Program-made: the position numbers and the translations under genes
From: Crocinitomicaceae bacterium
GTDB taxonomy: Bacteria > Bacteroidota > Bacteroidia > Flavobacteriales_D > Crocinitomicaceae
Direction: 5' to 3'
Length of the DNA: 64,000 nucleotides
NCBI GenBank assembly: GCA_030833845.1
Contig: JAURGK010000010.1
Location: forward strand, 1-64,000
The notes under the pieces: generated by a model
What the model was told of the DNA's origin: nothing
Database searches by the model: none
What the model saw: the letters and a program-made list of their open reading frames with translations, nothing else
In this document: piece after piece, positions 8,216 through 17,900 of the stretch
How positions within the stretch are numbered: position 1 is the first letter of the stretch
How the letters are laid out: the number at the start of each line of letters is the position of its first letter

Positions 8216-11200
8216 ATGACACTCACAGAATTGGCGATCAAGCGACCTTCGTTTATCATTGTCATATTTACAATTTTAGTTGGTGGAGGATTGATCAGTT
8301 ACAAGGAGCTCTCCTATGAGCTCATGCCAGACTTTTCAGCACCGCTACTTACCATTACCACGGCATATCCGGGTGCTTCTCCCTCTACGGTAGAAAGTCA
8401 AGTCTCAAAGCCACTTGAAGATGTGCTCAGTGGAATGGAAAACGTAGATGAAGTCACTTCGTTTTCTTTTGATAATGCTTCATTTGTACTCTTAGAATTT
8501 AAGGCATCCGCCAACATTGACGATGCACTTCAAGATGCACAGCGCAAAATAAATAACAATCTCAATAAATTACCTGAAGATGCACAAAATCCGATGGTAG
8601 CGAAAATCGAGCCTAATGCAACGCCGGTTCTCCAACTCAGTGCGGTAGCCAAAAATCTTTCAGATGCAGAACTCATGCGGCTGATGGATGATCATTTGTT
8701 GCCAGCGATCAAGCAGGTCAAAGGGGTGGCTGAAGTACAGGTTATTGGTGGAGAACGCCGCGCTTTTAGAGTCAATGTTGATAAGGAAAAATTACGAAAA
8801 TTGGGCCTTTCTATGGCGCAAGTCAACCAAGCAATTGCACTCTCTAACCTTGATTTTCCGACAGGAAAATTAAAAAGTGATCAAGAACAAATCACCGTTA
8901 GGCTTACTGGTAAGTATTCCGATATCAATGACTTGCAAAACCTTGTGCTTTTTGCAAAAGGAACGAGTACTATCAGGTTGCAGGATGTGGCTGAAGTGGT
9001 GGACGCCAGTGAGGACCAGATTACGATTTCTCGACTCAATGGAGTTAATGGTATTGGTTTGCGAATCAAAAAACAAAGCGATGCCAATGCTGTGGATGTA
9101 GCCAACTTAACTAAAGATAAATTCAAAGAACTTGAAGAGAAATACAGCAAAGAAGGCCTCACCTTTACCATTGCCACCGATACATCCATTCCCACGATTG
9201 AATCGGTAGACGCAGTGATTCATGACCTTGAACTTGCTGTATTTTTGGTTGCACTGGTGATGTTGTTGTTCTTACATACCATACGCAACGCTTTTATTGT
9301 ATTGGTATCCATTCCAGCTTCATTGATATCCACATTTGTCGCCATGTATTTATTGGGCTATACTTTGAATCTCATGACGCTTTTGGCGATGTCATTGGTC
9401 ATTGGGATTTTGGTTGACGATTCAATAGTTGTACTCGAAAATATTTATCGCCATTTACAAATGGGTAAAAAGCGACGACAAGCAGCCTTAGACGGAAGAA
9501 ATGAAATAGGATTCACTGCACTAGCCATTACTCTTGTTGATGTAGTGGTATTCTCTCCGGTGGTCTTTATTGAAGGTACGATATCCGATATTTTACATCA
9601 ATTCTCCATTGTGGTGGTTATTTCTACCTTAATGTCTTTGTTTGTTTGTTTTACACTTACTCCATGGTTGGCCTCTCGTTTTGCCAAAGAAGTAAAGTTG
9701 AATCCAAAAAAACCTATTCAAGCAGTTCTATTGTGGTTTGAAAGACGCATTACCATTTTTACAGAATCGTATGTAAAAATAGTAGGCTGGGCACTCAGAC
9801 ATAAAATTTCGATGGGCCTTATTGTCATTTTTATTTTTATTGCCTCATTTGCTACTATGGGCTTGGGTATTGTTGGGCAAGAATTTGTTTCTCAAGGAGA
9901 TCAGGGTAAGTTCATGATCAAGCTCAAGTATGAAAAGAGCGCAACTTTTGCTGAAAACAACCTGACCACCTTAAAGATTGAACAACTTTTATTGGCTCAA
10001 AAAGACATGGTCGACATCGTTTTCTCAAACGTTGGCGGGCCAAGCGCAGGTTTGGGTGCTGCAGCGTTTGGGGCAGAGAATAGATCGGAAATAACGGTCA
10101 TGTTGCACAAGGGCAAGCAAAAAGAGGTGCCAACCGTGCAATATATGAATGCCATCCGTACGAAAATTGAAAATGAATTTCCTGGAGTTGAAGTAAAAGC
10201 ACTCAATATGGGGCTCATCGATTCAGAGCAAGCACCCATTGAAATTTTTATTTCGAGCAATGATAAAGAGCTCATGAATAAAGAGGCCCGCCGCTTGAAA
10301 AATGCAATCAAGGCAATGAACGGAGCTAAAGATCCATACCTGAGCACCGAAGATGTGACGCCTGAGGTAAAAATTGCTTTGGATCGTCAAAAAATGGGAC
10401 AATTAGGCGTTAATGTTGCTGCTGTCGGCATGCAATTACAGGGTGCGCTCTCAGGTAATAAAGATAGTCAATTGGATATTGACGGTTCGCAATACGATAT
10501 CCGAGTAATGCTCGATGCAGCAAATCGGAAGGATGTTGAAGATATCGAAAACATGACCTTTTCAAACAATGAGGGCAAGCAAGTGTTGTTGAGTGAGTTT
10601 GCTGACATTAATGTTGATAATGCTGCAGGCACCCTTGAACGCAAGAATCGTATTGGCAACACAACCTTGCGTTGCTATGTGCTTGGAGCTGCTCCTGGAA
10701 CCGTTGCTGCCGATATTGAGAAATACCTCAAAAAACATCCTTTAGATCCAAATGTCAGACTGACATGGGGGGGAGAAATCAAACGACAAAAAGAATCTTT
10801 CGGTGCACTAGGTACGGCTATGGGGATTGGAGTCATATTAGTATACTTGATTATGGTTGCGCTCTATGACAACTTTGTCTATCCATTTGTCGTATTGTTT
10901 TCAATTTTGGTTTCCTTAGTTGGAGCTATCCTAGCCTTGGCCTTAAGTTCCTCTAACATGGGGATTTTTACCATGCTTGGAATGCTCATGCTCCTGGGCT
11001 TGGTAGCTAAGAATGCCATATTAATTGTAGATTTTACCAATCATTTGAAGCAAAAAGGAATGAGCACCTACAGTGCACTTCTTGAATCTGTGCGCGAACG
11101 AATGCGGCCAATTTTAATGACAACCATAGCCATGGTTATAGGAATGGTTCCAATTGCCACGGCAACAGGATCTGGTGCTGAATGGAAAAATGGCTTGGCC

Positions 11201-11344
11201 TGGGTGCTTATAGGGGGCTTGACAAGTTCAATGTTCTTAACTATCATCGTTGTACCTATGATGTATTACGTAGTCGATCGCATTCAAGCTAAAATCCAAT
11301 TTAAAAAATTGGCAAAGCTTGCAGATATAGAAGTCAATGAATAG
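8216..11344 (+). CDS. RND-family multidrug efflux pump (AcrB/HAE1 type)
   Basis: This 1042-residue proton-driven inner-membrane pump has the full RND length, with 12 membrane helices and two large periplasmic loops. The first helix follows IKRPSFIIVIFTILVGG. Helix 4 carries GILVDDSIVVLENIY with the paired Asp of the proton relay, and helix 10 carries GLVAKNAILIVDF with the relay Lys. The porter motif PGASPSTVESQVSKPLED is that of drug (HAE1) rather than metal pumps. The substrate cannot be read from sequence. It is the last gene of the TetR-led operon and is followed by a strong terminator. Confidence 0.95.
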   Translation: MTLTELAIKRPSFIIVIFTILVGGGLISYKELSYELMPDFSAPLLTITTAYPGASPSTVESQVSKPLEDVLSGMENVDEVTSFSFDNASFVLLEFKASANIDDALQDAQRKINNNLNKLPEDAQNPMVAKIEPNATPVLQLSAVAKNLSDAELMRLMDDHLLPAIKQVKGVAEVQVIGGERRAFRVNVDKEKLRKLGLSMAQVNQAIALSNLDFPTGKLKSDQEQITVRLTGKYSDINDLQNLVLFAKGTSTIRLQDVAEVVDASEDQITISRLNGVNGIGLRIKKQSDANAVDVANLTKDKFKELEEKYSKEGLTFTIATDTSIPTIESVDAVIHDLELAVFLVALVMLLFLHTIRNAFIVLVSIPASLISTFVAMYLLGYTLNLMTLLAMSLVIGILVDDSIVVLENIYRHLQMGKKRRQAALDGRNEIGFTALAITLVDVVVFSPVVFIEGTISDILHQFSIVVVISTLMSLFVCFTLTPWLASRFAKEVKLNPKKPIQAVLLWFERRITIFTESYVKIVGWALRHKISMGLIVIFIFIASFATMGLGIVGQEFVSQGDQGKFMIKLKYEKSATFAENNLTTLKIEQLLLAQKDMVDIVFSNVGGPSAGLGAAAFGAENRSEITVMLHKGKQKEVPTVQYMNAIRTKIENEFPGVEVKALNMGLIDSEQAPIEIFISSNDKELMNKEARRLKNAIKAMNGAKDPYLSTEDVTPEVKIALDRQKMGQLGVNVAAVGMQLQGALSGNKDSQLDIDGSQYDIRVMLDAANRKDVEDIENMTFSNNEGKQVLLSEFADINVDNAAGTLERKNRIGNTTLRCYVLGAAPGTVAADIEKYLKKHPLDPNVRLTWGGEIKRQKESFGALGTAMGIGVILVYLIMVALYDNFVYPFVVLFSILVSLVGAILALALSSSNMGIFTMLGMLMLLGLVAKNAILIVDFTNHLKQKGMSTYSALLESVRERMRPILMTTIAMVIGMVPIATATGSGAEWKNGLAWVLIGGLTSSMFLTIIVVPMMYYVVDRIQAKIQFKKLAKLADIEVNE

Positions 11345-11373
11345 TTTATTTTTAGTTTGAAAAAAAACAGGAG

Positions 11374-11407
11374 AAGAGGCGGTAATGAACCGCCTCTTTT
11401 ATTTTTT
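11374..11407. terminator. Bidirectional terminator between RND pump and MFS gene
   Basis: A 10-base stem (AAGAGGCGGT pairing with ACCGCCTCTT, 11374-11383 and 11389-11398) with a 5-base loop is followed by a T-rich run for the plus strand. On the minus strand the stem is followed by a T-run at 11368-11361. It serves the RND operon and the converging MFS gene, whose stop codon begins at 11401. Confidence 0.85.
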
Positions 11408-12631
11408 ACTCACATAATTATAGACTCGTTTAGTCAAAAGTATGTTGACTAAGATCACAGCAACAACAACCCAGCCCAATAATTCAAAATTCATCAAAGG
11501 GCTATTGGGATTGATTTGCCAAACGATTTTACCGCCAATTATAGCTGCAACTCCTCCTGCAATTTGTTGCAGCGATGAATTGATACTCATAAATGCACCT
11601 CGGTCATGAAGCTCCGGTACGGCACTTGTGAGCGCTTGCGAAGGTACCATCCGTGCCATAATTCCACTCATCATGAGCATATTGACAATTGTTAATAATA
11701 AAAAACCTGATTGTTCAAGTCGGACGTAAATGAGCACCGCAATTGTCATGATCAATGAAGCACCCATAAACAATTGAAATTTATTGATTTTATCTGCAAG
11801 CATGCCAATAAGCGGCATGATCATAAAAGTAGAGATACCAACAAGCATGAATAACAAAGGCAGTTCTGCCTGACTAATCCCTACGTTGTTTATAGCAAAG
11901 GCACTGCCCCAAGGCATCATCAAATATCCGCCCAAAGACATAAATGCCGTGGCTAAAAATCCAATTCTGTAATTCCTGTTTTGTACTGTCTTAAATAGGT
12001 GTTTTAAAGCAGAATGATTCACTTTTTCATTGAGATGATTGCTTATAGAAGGCAAACTAAAAATGATTGCGATGAGCATTATTATTGACAAAGCCACAAT
12101 CATAAAGAATGGCATTTGCCAATCAGACCTTGCGGCAATAAAAAGTGCAATTGGAATACCAAGTATTTGACTCAAGCCAAAGCCCATTTGCATCATGCCC
12201 ATCACGCGCCCACGTTGAGCCAAACTGAACAAATCAGCAACTATAGCCATAGAAATAGAAGACATGACCCCACCGAAAATGCCTGTAAATATTCTTGCCA
12301 AAACTAATTGCTCATAAGTATGGGCCAAACCACAAAATAAGGTACCAATGATAAATCCAGAGTAAAAGAATAAGAGTAATTTTTTTCGATCGAAACGATC
12401 TGCAAATCCAGCAGTTAAAAAACCTGAGATACCAGCGGCAAGTGCATAACTAGAAACCACCACACCAAACTGTGAGGTCTGAACACCCATGTCTTTCATA
12501 AGTAAGTCGCCCAATGGCGACATGACCATAAAGTCTAAAACAACAGTAAATTGAGTAAGGGCAAGTATTGCAACAATTAGCCATTGCTGCCTACTTAAAG
12601 GGCTTTTGTTTTTCACGTTGCGAAAATACAT
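11399..12631 (-). CDS. MFS transporter (DHA1-like)
   Basis: This 410-residue protein has about 12 membrane segments. The first is WLIVAILALTQFTVVLDFMV, and motif A of the major facilitator superfamily appears between helices 2 and 3 as GFADRFDRKKLLL. GMMQMGFGLSQILGIPIA fits the helix-5 motif C of drug:H+ antiporters. It lies 20 bases downstream of the T9SS protein gene on the same strand, so it may be co-transcribed, though no functional link is evident. The transported compound is unknown; sugar or drug efflux is possible. Confidence 0.88.
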   Translation of the reverse strand: MYFRNVKNKSPLSRQQWLIVAILALTQFTVVLDFMVMSPLGDLLMKDMGVQTSQFGVVVSSYALAAGISGFLTAGFADRFDRKKLLLFFYSGFIIGTLFCGLAHTYEQLVLARIFTGIFGGVMSSISMAIVADLFSLAQRGRVMGMMQMGFGLSQILGIPIALFIAARSDWQMPFFMIVALSIIMLIAIIFSLPSISNHLNEKVNHSALKHLFKTVQNRNYRIGFLATAFMSLGGYLMMPWGSAFAINNVGISQAELPLLFMLVGISTFMIMPLIGMLADKINKFQLFMGASLIMTIAVLIYVRLEQSGFLLLTIVNMLMMSGIMARMVPSQALTSAVPELHDRGAFMSINSSLQQIAGGVAAIIGGKIVWQINPNSPLMNFELLGWVVVAVILVNILLTKRVYNYVSKK

Positions 12632-12651
12632 TAAATATGGGGTCGCTTAGG

Positions 12652-14169
12652 TTAAGAAATTTTTATGATTCTTAACGTTTGTAATTGCGTACCTTTTTCT
12701 AAGCGAAGAAAAAATACCCCAGCATCTAAACTGTTCAAATGAAAGCTCGTTTTCAATTCTGAAATGGTACCATTCAAAATTAATCTTCCATCCATTGTGG
12801 TTAAGATCATCTTGGCGTCGAGCCAAAAGGAATCTGTAATAAGGTCAAAATCGCCATTGGTCGGATTTGGATTTATCTGAGTCAGACCTTTTATTATCGA
12901 GGGTTCATCCAGCGTTGATTGAATAAAAATAATCTCAGAACTTGAAGAGCAAAGATTGCTATCAGTTACATTTAAATAATAATAGCCAGTTGCATCTATT
13001 TGCAAGAGGGGTTCAGTGGCTCCATTAATAACTAGATTGTTATAATACCATTGATATGTCTGACTTTGAGTGGCAGCAATAAGTTCTTGAGTTAGGGTGT
13101 CTAGATATACAATTACTGCAGCAGGAGGAGGAAAAATAAATATTGTGTCGGTAGAATAATAAGTAGGCGTTGGTGCAACTATAGTATTGACAACATTGTA
13201 ATTGATAATGGCATTTCCAAGGCTGCAAGAATAGCAATTAGAAAAATTTAGTGTTTGACTACCTATAAAATCATCGGGCCCGAAAATGGCTTCACCAATA
13301 CTTTGGTCTGCCTCCCATATTTCGATCACATAGTCATTTAATGGTGATAAATTCAATTGCGTAGACCATTGAACAGGTGGGTTTTGATCCATTAAAACAC
13401 TAGATTGATAAAACAAGGTGCCATTCTCATAGATTTTAAAATAAGCATCGGCCAATTCAAAAGACGGGAAACCTCCACCAAAATTTCCCATACTCATTAT
13501 GGAGACTTCTGTTAAAGAATAGAATTCAAGAGAATCAAGATTGTCATATGCGGTGTAGGAAAGAACAAAGTTTCCCGGAGTTTCATAATATTGGGCTGAA
13601 GGTTGCTCTTCATTGGAAAAATTGCCATTTCCAAAATCCCAAATGTAATGTACCAAACCTAAATGATCATTTGTGAAGTTTAGTATTGCCGGTGCACATG
13701 CTGAGTTTTGTGAATAGGAAAAATGCAACCCGGAATTATTAATTTGAAAAGGAAGAATATCAAGAGGTATTTGAAATTGAATAGGGTAGTCATTCACAAC
13801 ACTTAAATCTGCATACACCAAGACATCTATTGTAAAGCTCCCCGCGACTAATGGAGTTCCGCTGATCTGTATGCATCCATAGGGGGATAATTGTGGATTA
13901 TAATTGCAATTATTAAAGTTATTGCTACAAATCCAATCCAACCCAGGTGGCAAACTAAGAGATATGATTTGAAAATTTAAAAATGGATAACCCAGTGTAT
14001 CAATAGGCATTTTAAAGGTCAGGTCCTGATCATAATATTGGCCAACCTGAGCATTGGGTAAAGAGTCAGGATAAATTCCTACTTGAGTTTGGCTATAATC
14101 AATGGTACAGACTTGAGAATATAGTTGGGATAAGATGAAGAAATGGAAGGTGGTAATGAGTGCTTTCAT
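12652..14169 (-). CDS. Secreted PKD-domain protein with T9SS sorting tail
   Basis: This is a 505-residue exported protein of unknown role. It has a signal peptide to about residue 18 (LYSQ). A putative-Ig-like region follows at about 35-130 (NAQVGQYYDQDLTFKMP and ISGTPLVAGSFTIDV, resembling He_PIG-type domains). Next comes a PKD domain at about 160-220 with the diagnostic HYIWDFGNGNFSNEEQPSAQ, then a Ser/Thr/Tyr-rich stretch. The type A T9SS sorting domain at about 430-505 contains INPNPTNGDFDL, MDGRLILNG and DAGVFFLRLEKG. It should therefore be exported through T9SS and anchored on or released from the surface. Adhesion or binding is a guess from the domain types. Confidence 0.85.
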   Translation of the reverse strand: MKALITTFHFFILSQLYSQVCTIDYSQTQVGIYPDSLPNAQVGQYYDQDLTFKMPIDTLGYPFLNFQIISLSLPPGLDWICSNNFNNCNYNPQLSPYGCIQISGTPLVAGSFTIDVLVYADLSVVNDYPIQFQIPLDILPFQINNSGLHFSYSQNSACAPAILNFTNDHLGLVHYIWDFGNGNFSNEEQPSAQYYETPGNFVLSYTAYDNLDSLEFYSLTEVSIMSMGNFGGGFPSFELADAYFKIYENGTLFYQSSVLMDQNPPVQWSTQLNLSPLNDYVIEIWEADQSIGEAIFGPDDFIGSQTLNFSNCYSCSLGNAIINYNVVNTIVAPTPTYYSTDTIFIFPPPAAVIVYLDTLTQELIAATQSQTYQWYYNNLVINGATEPLLQIDATGYYYLNVTDSNLCSSSSEIIFIQSTLDEPSIIKGLTQINPNPTNGDFDLITDSFWLDAKMILTTMDGRLILNGTISELKTSFHLNSLDAGVFFLRLEKGTQLQTLRIIKIS

Positions 14170-14185
14170 ATAAGTGATTAGAAAG

Positions 14186-14193
14186 CAAATTTA
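14186..14193 (-). promoter_or_regulatory. -7 promoter element for the PKD T9SS gene
   Basis: On the minus strand this reads TAAATTTG, matching TAnnTTTG, 16 bases upstream of the ATG at 14169. No TTG is seen at the expected distance. Confidence 0.4.
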
Positions 14194-14251
14194 GCTTGAG
14201 TTCTAAGGGTTGAATACCGTATAATTACCTCAAATTCATTTTTTGTGTATC

Positions 14252-14767
14252 TCAATCCGTTGATTTACTTACCCTAGCCCCAAGCTCAATGCATTCAAGA
14301 TTTTCAACTTGCGAACCATTGATTTGGAATCTAAAAATTGTTTTTATCTGATGAAAGCCTTTGTATCCGCAAGCTCCTGGGTTTAACCATAGCATTTTAA
14401 ACCTCTTATCATATTGGGCCAAGGCGATGTGCGAATGTCCGCAAATAAAAAGTTGGGGTGCACCATTTAATTTTATTTCTTCAAGAGCAGGTTTGGCGTA
14501 TTTCCCCGGGCGCCCGCCGATGTGCATCATAAGTACTTCGACCTCTTCAACTTTAAAACGCAATATTTCTTTGCAACTTGCTCTAAGTAGGTGATTATCT
14601 ATGTTTCCATAAACAATGCGAAGTGGTTTGAACTGCTCAAGTGCCTCAAGGGTGGCCATATCACCAATATCTCCAGCATGCCAAATTTCATCGACTTCTG
14701 CGAAGTATTTTTTGATTTTGGGATCAATAAATCCATGAGTATCTGACAGCAAACCAATTCGTTTCAT
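14252..14767 (-). CDS. YfcE/MJ0936-family metallophosphoesterase
   Basis: This 171-residue cytoplasmic phosphodiesterase carries the full calcineurin-like metal-site series in order. These are LLSDTHG (residues 6-12), WHAGDIGD (about 29-36), VYGNIDNH (about 53-60), MMHIGGRPGK (about 80-90) and CGHSH (about 110-114). Length fits the YfcE group, which hydrolyses phosphodiesters in vitro; the natural substrate is unknown. It stands alone on the minus strand, 209 bases from the divergent giant gene. Confidence 0.9.
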   Translation of the reverse strand: MKRIGLLSDTHGFIDPKIKKYFAEVDEIWHAGDIGDMATLEALEQFKPLRIVYGNIDNHLLRASCKEILRFKVEEVEVLMMHIGGRPGKYAKPALEEIKLNGAPQLFICGHSHIALAQYDKRFKMLWLNPGACGYKGFHQIKTIFRFQINGSQVENLECIELGARVSKSTD

Positions 14768-14789
14768 ACTTAAGACGAAAATAATAATT

Positions 14790-14841
14790 TATTCGAGCAT
14801 AAAATATTTTAAATATTCGATAACAAATATTTAATATTCGA
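14790..14841. repeat. Three TATTCGA repeats in an AT-rich divergent intergenic region
   Basis: TATTCGA occurs at 14790-14796, 14814-14820 and 14835-14841, spaced 24 and 21 bases apart in the same direction, near two helix turns each. The surroundings are nearly pure A/T (AAATATT repeats). It lies between the YfcE-like gene and the giant surface protein gene. This may be a binding cluster or curved DNA upstream of either gene. The rest of 14768-14976 shows a weak inverted repeat GAACG/CGTTC (14933-14949) and no clear promoter. Confidence 0.4.
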
Positions 14842-14976
14842 GAAAAACGCGTTTTTATTCATTCAAACAACTTATTTGTTCAACCTTCAATGGAATCCAA
14901 AAGTTTGTAAATACATTTAGTCACCTAGTAGAGAACGACTTGTACGTTCGTTTAAAAATTGTAACCAACCTAAACT

Positions 14977-17900
14977 ATGAAAACACTATTATTTTATTTA
15001 GCTAAATGCAAGGCAAATCTTATACGCTTTAGTTTTCTTTCAGCATTGATAATTACAGTGATGATGCAAACTCAAATCCTAGCGCAGACAACTGTGCAAG
15101 TAGGGTCTGGTACGACAACAAATACTTATTTTCCAATTTATACTTGTTATGGATATAATTATTCACAACAAATTTATACCTCCGCAGAAATTTCGGCAGC
15201 TGGAGGTTTTGCAGGAACTATTTCTCAGATCAGGTTTTTTTGGGCCTCAGGGGGTACTACAACAGCTAACTGGAATAACTGGACTGTCTATCTTGGTAAT
15301 ACTGCTTTATCTAATTTCACAGGTGCTGCAGGTTGGGTGCCAACCGCATCTATGACTCAGGTATTTTCGGGAAACATTTCACCTACTGCTGGAGGCTGGG
15401 TGACCGTTAATTTAACAACTCCATTCAATTACACTGGAGGAAATTTAGTTGTGGGTATAGATGAAAATTCTGCGAGCTGGAGTTGTACAGCTGCATGGCG
15501 TAACTTTACAGCCACTGCAGCAGCTGGCCCAAGAGCAATACTTTACTACAGCGATGGCACGAATCCAAATCCGGCTTCACCACCAAGTGCCAATTATACT
15601 AGTACTACTAGTCGAGCACAGATTCAATTAGATATAACTCCAAGTACAGTTTGCTCTGGTGTGCCAAATGCTGGCGCTGCAACTATTAGTGCAGGATCAG
15701 GCTGCGTTGGTGCATCTCTGACTTTAGGTGCCTCAGGTTTGACGACAGGCACAGGAATTTCATATCAATGGCAGAGTGGGCCTACGTCTTCAGGTCCGTG
15801 GACAAATATTTCAGGTGCAACTACTGCATCCACAACCGTAAGTTCTGTAAGTGGTTTGACCTACTATAGATTGGTAACAACTTGTGCTAACTCTGCATCG
15901 AGTAATAATACCAATACCGTGAGTTACAATGGTAATGTTGTGAACGGTTGTACATGTTTGAATTATGGTTCTTCTGGAGCAACCTCAATCTACGATGATG
16001 AAATCTTTAATGTAACATTTGGTGGGATCAACAATACATCTACTTGTGCCAGTACTGCACCTGGGGCAGGTTCACTAAACAGACAATATAGTAATTACAC
16101 TGGTTCTGTTCCCGCTGCAAATGTAATGCAAGGAGTAACTTATCCACTCTCTGTTACCGCTGGGCAATGTGATGGTTGGGCTTACGGTGGCGGAATCACG
16201 GTCTACATTGATTACAATCAGAATGGAAGCTTTGCGGATGCTGGTGAAATGGTGTATGCCTCTCCATATTCAACTTTTGCAGTTGCTGGAACTGTTTTTA
16301 CAGCTAATATCACTGTGCCGTTGACTGCTACTGTAGGCATGACACGTATGCGCGTAATTTGTGCCGAAGGAACTACGAATATTGGTTCAACCACTAGTTA
16401 TGGATATGGAGAAACCGAGGATTATTGTATTGACATTGCCCAAACGAATCAGTGTTCTGGTACCCCAAATAGTGCAACGGCCACCATTTCTTCTACAAGT
16501 GGTTGTCCTAATGCAAGCTTTAACTTAGGTGCAACAGGAATTTCTACTGGACTTGGTTTGATCTACCAATGGCAAAGTGCGCCATCTGCTACAGGGCCTT
16601 GGACAAACATTGCAGGGGCAACTTCTACATCTTATTCAACGTCAGTTACCTCTTTGGGGTCCGTTTATTACAGATTAGTTACCACTTGTATCAATAGTGT
16701 AATTTCCAGTTATTCATCCGCTGTAAGTTATACGGCTACAGGTGGGCAATGTGATTGCGGAACTTATCCGGCCATCTATTCTTACTACACTGGTGATGAA
16801 GAAATTAGTAGTGTAACTGTTGGCACGATGACCAACACTTCAAACTGTGCTACACTTGCACCGGGGCCAGGATCAATGGTTGAAAAATACGGTAATTATA
16901 CTGGGTCTGTTACTGGCCCATCTGTGAATCAAGGTGATGTAGTAAACTTCAGTTTAACCCAAACAACCTGTGGCTGGTATTACAACAATATCTTCCAAAT
17001 TTTTGTAGACTTCAACCAAGATGGAGATTTCTTGGATGCTGGTGAATTTGTTTACAATCAGCCTGCTGCAGCAAACGGAAATCAGACGGTAACGGGTTCT
17101 TTCTTAGTGCCTGCCAATGCAACCTTGGGTACAACCAGAATGCGTATCGTCAATGCCGAATCTGGACCAACCGCCACCAACTATGCACACAATCAGTACT
17201 ATTGGGGAGAAACCGAAGACTACTGCTTTACAGTTACCCTTCCTCCACCTTGTGCAGGAACACCAACCCCAGGAAATACGTTGGCTTCGGCAAGTTCGGT
17301 TTTTGCAGGCCAATCTGTCACACTCTCCTTACAAAACAATACTTCAGGTACTGGGATAACTTACCAATGGCAAAGTGCATCAAGTGCTGCAGGTCCATGG
17401 ACTGATATTACAGGTGCAAATGCATATAACCTTACCATTACACCTACTGCCATGACATGGTATCAATGCATTGTAACATGTACGAACTCTGCAAGTAGTG
17501 CCATTTCAACCCCGGTTCAGGTATTGTACAATCCTTATTGTGATCCGCAATATTATTACGGTACGCAATACGGTGATTTGATTTCAAACGTTGCAATTAC
17601 GGGTACCTCATTAAATAACAATTCGGGCACAGCTGCAGGTGGGCCATCATATACTTATTACAATAACCTGCCACCTGCAATTATGGCCGCAGCGTCAAGC
17701 TATCAAGTTCAAGTAACATGCGGTTCTTATGCTTATCAGGCATTCTCGGTATGGATTGACTACAATGATAACAACGTATTTGAGGCCTCAGAAAACGTAG
17801 GTTATTCTCCGGCTTACACCACTTCTTCATTCCAAACGGTTTCATTTAATATCAATTTGGCATGTACTCCTCCTCTTGGTATACACCGTATGAGGGTGCG

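Noticed and set aside
9997-10347. 116-codon open frame antisense to the RND pump
   Set aside because: It is a shadow of a strongly conserved coding region, with no promoter and no recognisable protein features. Other antisense frames, such as 3302-3700, were rejected for the same reason.
14933-14949. Inverted repeat GAACG/CGTTC as an operator for the giant gene
   Set aside because: Arms of five bases with a seven-base spacer are common by chance, and no promoter element is placed relative to it.
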